12,596 nucleotides of DNA from CAYVXE01 sp964455375. Lineage in GTDB: Bacteria > Zhuqueibacterota > Zhuqueibacteria > Oceanimicrobiales > Oceanimicrobiaceae. Each line of letters opens with the position of its first letter. The stretch's first letter is position 1. The stretch is from assembly GCA_964455375.1 (NCBI GenBank), contig CAYVXE010000118.1, positions 1 to 12,596 of the forward strand. Direction: 5' to 3'. Made by a program: the position numbers and the translations under genes. A model generated the notes under the pieces. It saw only the letters and a program-made list of their open reading frames with translations. It did not search any database and was not told the origin of the DNA. This document shows positions 8,179 to 12,596 of the stretch, in pieces.

Positions 8179-8224
8179 AAGTTAATCATTCTGCTACAAC
8201 AATAAAAAAGGAAACTATAAAAAG

Positions 8225-10228
8225 TTGAAACGTCTCAATAAAGGAAATATGAAAAATAGATTGAAACCAAATAAATCTCCAAAAAAAGATGAAAATTTTC
8301 AGTGGAAGAAGGCAACCAGAACCTTAACATTTTGGTTGTTCATTATCATTTTATCAATATGGATTTCCCAAAAGTGGAACCTTGAAGGCCAGAAGAGTGA
8401 AATTGACCTAACCTATACACAATTTCGCCAACACTTGGAAAATGAAGAAATAAGCAAGGCTTTCGTGGAAGATGCCGAGTTTCACGGTGAATTGAAGTCG
8501 CCGGCAACAATGAAGCAAGGTGATAAAATGATCACATACACGAGATTCACCACCACCTTACCGGAAGCTCCGGATGACAAAACGGCTACAAAGTGGATTG
8601 CAGATTATCATGTGCAGTTGGAATTTAAGAAACTCTCGAATCAATGGTGGACCTATCTCTTTAATATATTACCCTGGATTTTATTTGGCGTATTTTGGGT
8701 TTTTATTTTAAGACGAATGCAGGGGGGCGGCTCCAAAGGCATTTTTTCTTTTGGAAAGTCTCGGGCGAAATTATTAACCGAAAACCAGCAGAAAGTTACT
8801 TTTGATGATGTCGCTGGTGCGGATGAAGCCAAACAGGAGCTGCGGGAGATAATCGACTTCCTGAAAGATCCGGATAAATTTCAAAAATTAGGTGGAAAAA
8901 TTCCTAAAGGTGCGTTGTTGCTTGGTCCTCCCGGAACAGGAAAGACACTGCTGGCAAAAGCAGTCGCCGGTGAAGCGGGCGTGCCGTTTTTTAGTATGTC
9001 CGGTGCTGATTTTGTCGAGATGTTTGTAGGCGTTGGGGCTTCAAGGGTGCGAGACCTGTTTGAACAGGGCAAAAAAAGCGCACCCTGTATTATATTCATC
9101 GATGAAATTGATGCCGTTGGACGGCATCGCGGTGCGGGTCTCGGAGGCGGCCACGATGAACGTGAACAAACGCTGAATCAACTTCTCGTAGAAATGGATG
9201 GATTCGATTCCAATGAAGGAGTCATTTTAATTGCTGCTACCAACCGCCCGGATGTTCTGGATTCAGCGTTACTGCGACCTGGTCGATTCGATCGGCAGAT
9301 CGTTGTAGACCGCCCCGATGTGCGCGGAAGGGAAGGTATTTTAAAAGTACATACAAGAAAAATTCCTATCGATAAAGACGTTGACCTGGGTGTCATCGCA
9401 AAAGGAACGCCGGGATTTTCCGGTGCTGATCTGGCGAATTTAGTTAACGAGGCAGCCTTACTGGCGGCACGGTTGAACAAAAAAACCGTAAGCATGGATG
9501 ACTTTGAAAACTCTAAAGACAAAGTGATGATGGGAGCTGAGCGTAAAAGTATGCTCATTTCGGAAGAAGAAAAGCGTCTAACGGCGTATCATGAAGCGGG
9601 TCATGTTTTAGTAGCCAAGTTTTCTCCTAAATCCGATCCAGTGCACAAAGTAACCATCATACCGCGCGGGCGGGCACTTGGTGTTACAACAACCTTGCCC
9701 ATTGACGAAAAACACAATTATTCAAAATCTTATTGTGAGGCAATGCTTGCTCATTTGTTAGGCGGTCGCGCCGCAGAAACTCTGGTTATGAAAGAACTGA
9801 CGACAGGTGCAGGAAATGATATTGAAAAGGCTACAGCCCTCGCCAGAAAAATGGTCTGTGAATGGGGAATGAGTTCCTTAGGACCCTTGACTTTTGGGAA
9901 AAAAGATGAAGAAATATTTCTCGGCAGGGAAATAGCCACGCACAAAGATTACAGCGAAAAAACGGCAGAAATCATCGATGATGAAATAACCCTGATTGTG
10001 ACAAATGCTGAAAAAAAAGCGTTGAGTCTTGTGCGAAAACACGTCGAAAAATTACACGCTTTAGCAAAGGCGTTGTTAGAACGGGAAATCCTGGACGGTA
10101 CTCAAATTGATAAGGTTTTAAAAGGTGAGGAACTCGGTCCCTTGCCAGACAAAAAGGAAGATAAAAATAATAGCGGCCGCAAAAGAAAAAGAGCCCCTAA
10201 AAAGGAAGTAGCAAATAATATAGAATAA
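8225..10228 (+). CDS. ftsH: ATP-dependent zinc metalloprotease FtsH
   Basis: FtsH is a hexameric membrane-anchored AAA+ protease that extracts and degrades damaged membrane proteins and some regulators. Two membrane segments (about residues 34-50 and 141-163) bracket a periplasmic domain. The cytoplasmic part has Walker A GPPGTGKT (234-241), Walker B CIIFIDEIDAVG (288-299), the pore motif FVG (267-269), the second region of homology RPDVLDSALLRPGRFDRQ, the zinc motif HEAGH (456-460) and the third ligand Asp532 in GAGNDIEKAT. A lysine/arginine-rich tail (last ~25 residues) ends the 667-residue protein. The start is uncertain. TTG at 8225 has GGA 12 bases upstream, while an in-frame ATG at 8249 has AAAGGA only 3 bases upstream and is equally plausible. 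An intrinsic terminator follows. Confidence 0.97.
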   Translation: MKRLNKGNMKNRLKPNKSPKKDENFQWKKATRTLTFWLFIIILSIWISQKWNLEGQKSEIDLTYTQFRQHLENEEISKAFVEDAEFHGELKSPATMKQGDKMITYTRFTTTLPEAPDDKTATKWIADYHVQLEFKKLSNQWWTYLFNILPWILFGVFWVFILRRMQGGGSKGIFSFGKSRAKLLTENQQKVTFDDVAGADEAKQELREIIDFLKDPDKFQKLGGKIPKGALLLGPPGTGKTLLAKAVAGEAGVPFFSMSGADFVEMFVGVGASRVRDLFEQGKKSAPCIIFIDEIDAVGRHRGAGLGGGHDEREQTLNQLLVEMDGFDSNEGVILIAATNRPDVLDSALLRPGRFDRQIVVDRPDVRGREGILKVHTRKIPIDKDVDLGVIAKGTPGFSGADLANLVNEAALLAARLNKKTVSMDDFENSKDKVMMGAERKSMLISEEEKRLTAYHEAGHVLVAKFSPKSDPVHKVTIIPRGRALGVTTTLPIDEKHNYSKSYCEAMLAHLLGGRAAETLVMKELTTGAGNDIEKATALARKMVCEWGMSSLGPLTFGKKDEEIFLGREIATHKDYSEKTAEIIDDEITLIVTNAEKKALSLVRKHVEKLHALAKALLEREILDGTQIDKVLKGEELGPLPDKKEDKNNSGRKRKRAPKKEVANNIE

Positions 10229-10251
10229 CATTTCCGGTTAGCTAATTATTG

Positions 10252-10295
10252 AAAACAGAGCCGTATTGATTCTTTCTTTGCAGCTCTGTTTTTTT
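10252..10295 (+). terminator. Rho-independent terminator after ftsH
   Basis: AAAACAGAGC (10252-10261) pairs perfectly with GCTCTGTTTT (10283-10292) around a 21-base loop, and the second arm runs into a T tract ending at 10295. It starts 24 bases after the ftsH stop and should end the tilS-hpt-ftsH transcript. folP-cdaA would then need readthrough or its own promoter; I could not identify a clear one in 10296-10348. Confidence 0.82.
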
Positions 10296-10348
10296 GTTTT
10301 AACCAATAACTTCGATTTATTTGTCAATAATCAAGAAAATTTAACTCT

Positions 10349-11200
10349 ATGCATTGTCGCGGTAAACATCTCAATTTCGACTCTCACACGCACATAATGG
10401 GTATATTAAATTGTACACCTGATTCATTCTATTCAGAAAGCCGAAGGCCAAACATTAAGAGGGCCATAGAAACCGGCTTACGCATGGTAGAAGAAGGAGT
10501 CGACATTTTGGATGTGGGCGGTGAGTCCACAAGACCTGGTTCCGAATCTGTCAGCATTGAAGAAGAATCGAAAAGAGTTTTACCCGTCATTCAGGAACTT
10601 TTACATTGTGTGTCTGTACCAATTTCTGTTGATACCACCAAATCACTCGTGGCACGGAAGGCGCTTGACCTCGGTGCCCATATCATAAATGATATCAGTG
10701 CATTACAATTCGACCCTCAAATGGCCAAAGTTGTCGCTGAATTTAGTGCCGGTGTCATTTTAATGCATATTAAGGGTCTTCCCCAAAATATGCAAAAAAA
10801 TCCGGTGTACAAAAATGTTGTTCCGGAGATTAAGGAATATTTTCTGGAAAGAATTAAATTTGCCCGGCAACAGGGTATCCGCAAAGAGCATATTATTCTT
10901 GATCCCGGTTTAGGTTTTGGGAAACGTCTGGAAGACAATTACACGATTATCAATAATTTGCACAAAATCAAGGAATTGGGATTCCCCATTCTTTTAGGAC
11001 CGTCCCGAAAGTCGTTTATACAAAAGATTTTAGATTTGCCGGCAGAAGAGTGCCTTGCGGGAACAGCAGCCATTGTAACGGCAGGAATTCTAAACGGTGC
11101 ACAAATCATCCGCGTTCATGACGTTCGGGAAATGCGATATGTTGCAAAGGTTACGGACTATCTCGTGCAAAATAACCTGAAAGAGTTTAAAGATGATTAA
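10349..11200 (+). CDS. folP: Dihydropteroate synthase
   Basis: FolP joins p-aminobenzoate to 6-hydroxymethyl-dihydropterin diphosphate to give dihydropteroate in folate synthesis; it is the sulfonamide target. The 283-residue TIM barrel shows MGILNCTPDSFY (residues 17-28, with Asn21 the expected magnesium ligand; the family usually reads NVTPDSF), DVGGESTRPG (55-64), ISVDTTKS, INDISALQ, LMHIKG, the pterin-binding ILDPGLGFGK (183-192), GPSRKSFI (217-224) and the late RVHDV. The N-terminal CRGKHLNF resembles the short strand before MGILN in homologues, so the ATG at 10349 is favoured although its ribosome site is weak. It overlaps cdaA by 8 bases. Nothing suggests lost activity. Confidence 0.96.
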   Translation: MHCRGKHLNFDSHTHIMGILNCTPDSFYSESRRPNIKRAIETGLRMVEEGVDILDVGGESTRPGSESVSIEEESKRVLPVIQELLHCVSVPISVDTTKSLVARKALDLGAHIINDISALQFDPQMAKVVAEFSAGVILMHIKGLPQNMQKNPVYKNVVPEIKEYFLERIKFARQQGIRKEHIILDPGLGFGKRLEDNYTIINNLHKIKELGFPILLGPSRKSFIQKILDLPAEECLAGTAAIVTAGILNGAQIIRVHDVREMRYVAKVTDYLVQNNLKEFKDD

Positions 11201-11978
11201 CCAATTTATACTTTTTCAAATAGGATTTATCAAAATATCTTTTTTTGATTTAGTAGACATCTTTGTCATGTCCTACCTGTTGTACAAATTGTATTTATTT
11301 ATCAGAGGGTCACGGGCAGCGCAGATGTTTGTTGGGCTTGTGTTGATTCTAATCGTATCACTGCTGACCCGTTTGTTCGATATGAGAGGAATGACCTGGT
11401 TGTTTGACAGTTTAAAAACGGTGTGGCTGATAGCATTTGTCATCGTTTTTCAACCTGAACTGAGGCGAATGCTGATTTATGTTGGCCAAAGTAAAGTTAT
11501 TCGTTATTTCATAAAAGTGTCCAGTGTAAAAACCTTTGATGAGGTCATAAAATCCACGTTAGAATTGTCTAAAAGAAAATGTGGTGGGATTATCGTGCTA
11601 TTACGGGATATGGGCATTAAGTCGATTCTGGAGACCGGCATTCCTATACAGGCGGAAGTTTCCACGGCGTTAATCACTACGATTTTCAATACAAAATCCC
11701 CTCTGCATGATGGAGCTATCATCATTCAAAATGACCTGATACAGGCTGCGAAATGCATTTTACCGCTGAGCCAGAATATCTCAATCGGTGCGGGTTATGG
11801 CACACGGCACCGTGCAGGGCTCGGTTTAAGTGAAGAATCCGATGCAGTTGTGATCATCGTCTCTGAAGAAACCGGGAATATTTCTGTGGCTGTAAAGGGA
11901 AAACTTCATCAGGAATTAAATGAAGCTGCACTGAAAAACTTGCTTTTCAATGCCTTTAATGTTTCATCTGAGTCCTAA
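11193..11978 (+). CDS. cdaA: Diadenylate cyclase (c-di-AMP synthase), membrane-bound CdaA type
   Basis: CdaA (also called DacA or YbbP) condenses two ATP into the second messenger cyclic di-AMP, which in other bacteria controls potassium and osmolyte uptake and cell-wall balance. The 261-residue protein has three N-terminal membrane helices (about 17-37, 44-60 and 70-87) ending in FQPELRR, then a DAC domain. The catalytic DGA motif (residues 173-175, in SPLHDGAII) and the RHR motif (205-207, in GTRHRAGLG) are intact, so it should be active. The start overlaps the end of folP by 8 bases, implying translational coupling. The regulator gene cdaR, often next to cdaA in Firmicutes, is not present downstream; the DNA there is non-coding. 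Confidence 0.96.
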   Translation: MINQFILFQIGFIKISFFDLVDIFVMSYLLYKLYLFIRGSRAAQMFVGLVLILIVSLLTRLFDMRGMTWLFDSLKTVWLIAFVIVFQPELRRMLIYVGQSKVIRYFIKVSSVKTFDEVIKSTLELSKRKCGGIIVLLRDMGIKSILETGIPIQAEVSTALITTIFNTKSPLHDGAIIIQNDLIQAAKCILPLSQNISIGAGYGTRHRAGLGLSEESDAVVIIVSEETGNISVAVKGKLHQELNEAALKNLLFNAFNVSSES

Positions 11979-11987
11979 GGTGAAAAG

Positions 11988-12007
11988 TTTGTAGCGTAGG
12001 CTTCAGC
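11988..12007 (+). repeat. GTAGCGTAGGCTTCAGC repeat, copy 1
   Basis: TTTGTAGCGTAGGCTTCAGC starts 10 bases after the cdaA stop and recurs at 12230-12249 with a single mismatch. Its core AGGCT-TC-AGC begins a small inverted repeat (the second copy continues AGCCT), so an ancestral hairpin unit AGGCTTCAGCCT is suggested. Confidence 0.65.
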
Positions 12008-12033
12008 ATGGGTAGACAGAAAAGTTCCTTTAT

Positions 12034-12078
12034 CCCATTCTTAATTGAAGATTCGTAATTCAAACATTGCAGAATGGG
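12034..12078. repeat. Inverted repeat (8-base arms)
   Basis: CCCATTCT (12034-12041) is the exact reverse complement of AGAATGGG (12071-12078). Inside the 29-base spacer, TTGAA (12045-12049) can pair with TTCAA (12059-12063), giving a two-part stem. No T tract follows, so it is not an obvious terminator. It may belong to the repeat debris or be a weak RNA structure. Confidence 0.45.
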
Positions 12079-12180
12079 TAAATGGAAGTTACGGACAAAA
12101 CGAATTTACACAGATTCAACCATGGTAATCTAAAATCGACATTCGTTGTTCCTTGTTCTGAAATCGTTTTTTGCCATCAG

Positions 12181-12216
12181 ACCTTTCGGCTCCACTTCGT
12201 TCCGCTCAAGGTGACA
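12181..12216 (-). repeat. Dispersed palindromic repeat of the GTCACC...GAGCGGA...GAAAGG type
   Basis: On the minus strand this reads GTCACCTTGAGCGG, then AACGAAGTGGAGCCGAAAGG. That is the layout of a small extragenic repeat I recognise from many unrelated draft genomes (GTCACCCTGAGC...GTCGAAGGG type). The outer arms ACCTT (12181-12185) and AAGGT (12208-12212), and the inner CGG/CCG (12187-12189/12202-12204), give it hairpin symmetry. It is GC-richer than its surroundings. Confidence 0.7.
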
Positions 12217-12229
12217 CGATAGATGAGAA

Positions 12230-12249
12230 TTTGTAGCGTAGACTTCAGC
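12230..12249 (+). repeat. GTAGCGTAGACTTCAGC repeat, copy 2
   Basis: TTTGTAGCGTAGACTTCAGC matches the copy at 11988-12007 in 19 of 20 bases and lies 242 bases further on in the same orientation. It continues CTGTGAG, while copy 1 continues ATGGGTA, so similarity ends at the 20-mer. The dispersed repeat at 12181-12216 lies between the copies. Confidence 0.65.
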
Positions 12250-12359
12250 CTGTGAGTGCAATGTCGTGCATGTAACAAAAACGTTATATAGCACATCTAC
12301 AAGTTGTTTTTTATATCGGCTCATACTGGATTGCAGGGCGAGCTCGGCGCTGTATTTGA

Positions 12360-12545
12360 TATTCTTATGCGGCTTCAATTGAAATACTCACTCCCAATAG
12401 CTTCGCGCTGCAGCAAGATTATCCAAACCCCTTCAACACTGAAACCACCATCAGTTATCAATTTCTAAAAACTACGTTGGCTACCGCCGCCATCTACAAT
12501 CTGAAAGCCCAGAGCGAGCGAGAGCTGGTGAACGACCAACAATAA
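12360..12545 (+). pseudogene. Relic of a T9SS-type C-terminal sorting domain
   Basis: Read from 12360 after a stop at 12357-12359, this frame has no start codon and ends at TAA 12543-12545. It encodes PNSFALQQDYPNPFNTETT, then ISYQFLKTT and IYNLKAQSERELVNDQQ. This closely follows the type A sorting domain of proteins secreted by the type IX system: FxLxQNYPNPFNPxTTIxYxLP, then VxLxIYNLLGQEVxxLV. The usual 40-50 further residues (GxYxVxWDGxDxxGxxVxSGVYFY) are missing, as is any cargo domain upstream. The usual LLGQEV reads LKAQSE. It is therefore a double-truncated, decaying fragment of an extracellular protein gene, locally GC-richer than its flanks. It is unlikely to be expressed. Confidence 0.75.
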
Positions 12546-12553
12546 TAAAAACA

Positions 12554-12582
12554 TTGACATTCTTAATATCCTTTTTTATTAT
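12554..12582 (+). promoter_or_regulatory. Sigma-70-type promoter pointing out of the window
   Basis: TTGACA (12554-12559), a 17-base spacer, and TATTAT (12577-12582) match the sigma-70 consensus at 11 of 12 positions. It lies 9 bases after the relic's stop codon and reads toward the right edge, where the first gene of the next unit is presumably located outside the window. Confidence 0.6.
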
Positions 12583-12596
12583 ACTACATAAATAAA

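Larger units (their letters stand above)
11979..12596. other. Non-coding, repeat-rich region downstream of cdaA
   Basis: This 618-base stretch has no intact gene on either strand. It holds two copies of a 20-base repeat, a hairpin, a GTCACC/GAAAGG-type dispersed repeat, a decayed sorting-domain fragment and an outward promoter, each listed separately. The only longer open frame (minus strand, 12130-12378, 82 codons) runs across the dispersed repeat and reads CHLERNEVEP there. That is the kind of peptide produced by chance translation of this repeat family, so I do not call it a gene. No clear terminator for cdaA is seen. Confidence 0.7.

Noticed and set aside
9178..9558. 126-codon minus-strand open frame opposite ftsH
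   Set aside because: It is a shadow of the conserved AAA+ region; the serine/arginine-rich translation has no domain.
10296..10348. Promoter for folP after the ftsH terminator
   Set aside because: TTGTTT with TTTATT at 16 bases is too weak in this AT-rich DNA to report as a feature.
12130..12378. 82-codon minus-strand open frame in the region downstream of cdaA
   Set aside because: It crosses the dispersed palindromic repeat, has no convincing ribosome site, and overlaps the sorting-domain relic on the other strand. Its LERNEVEP stretch is the typical product of translating such a repeat.

Overview
The window is ordinary chromosomal sequence, roughly 40% GC by eye, from a Gram-negative-type bacterium. 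It carries core metabolic and housekeeping genes, plus about 620 bases of non-coding, repeat-rich sequence at the right end. Three things point to the FCB superphylum (Calditrichota, KSB1, Ignavibacteriota or a relative). These are the run tilS-hpt-ftsH-folP-cdaA, a lipoprotein peptidase resembling leukotriene A4 hydrolase, and a relic of a YPNPFN-type C-terminal sorting domain of the type IX secretion system. No rRNA or other phylogenetic marker is present, so this placement is an inference. The 100 Ns inside one gene suggest a scaffolded draft or metagenome assembly.

Layout. Bases 1-3010 (+) hold the 3' part of a histidine operon in the classical order hisB (5' end cut off), hisH, hisA, hisF, hisI. 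The genes are tightly packed except for a 93-base gap before hisF. HisI is the short single-domain form with no HisE domain. Bases 3021-4892 (-) encode a convergent M1 aminopeptidase lipoprotein with its own well-formed promoter and Shine-Dalgarno sequence. Bases 5166-6173 (+) encode an M20D amidohydrolase interrupted by the N gap. Next come tilS (tRNA-Ile lysidine synthetase), hpt (overlapping tilS by 11 bases) and ftsH (membrane AAA+ protease), closed by a convincing intrinsic terminator at 10252-10295. folP (dihydropteroate synthase) and cdaA (diadenylate cyclase) follow and overlap by 8 bases.

Bases 11979-12596 hold no intact gene. They contain two copies of a 20-base GTAGCGTA-type repeat, a copy of a widespread GTCACC...GAGCGGA...GAAAGG-type dispersed repeat, a short hairpin, and a decayed, double-truncated T9SS sorting-domain fragment. 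A near-consensus sigma-70 promoter at the end points out of the window.

How the genes work together. HisB, H, A, F and I cover the middle of histidine synthesis: HisI and HisA open and isomerise the ring intermediate, HisH/HisF form the imidazole ring and release AICAR, and HisB dehydrates the product. TilS, Hpt and FtsH form a housekeeping cluster for decoding, purine salvage and membrane protein quality control. FolP and CdaA couple folate synthesis with c-di-AMP signalling genetically, though not obviously in function. I see no CRISPR, phage, toxin-antitoxin or defence system and no convincing new biological system. The most informative non-obvious signals are the repeat and relic region at the right end and the mis-sized assembly gap.
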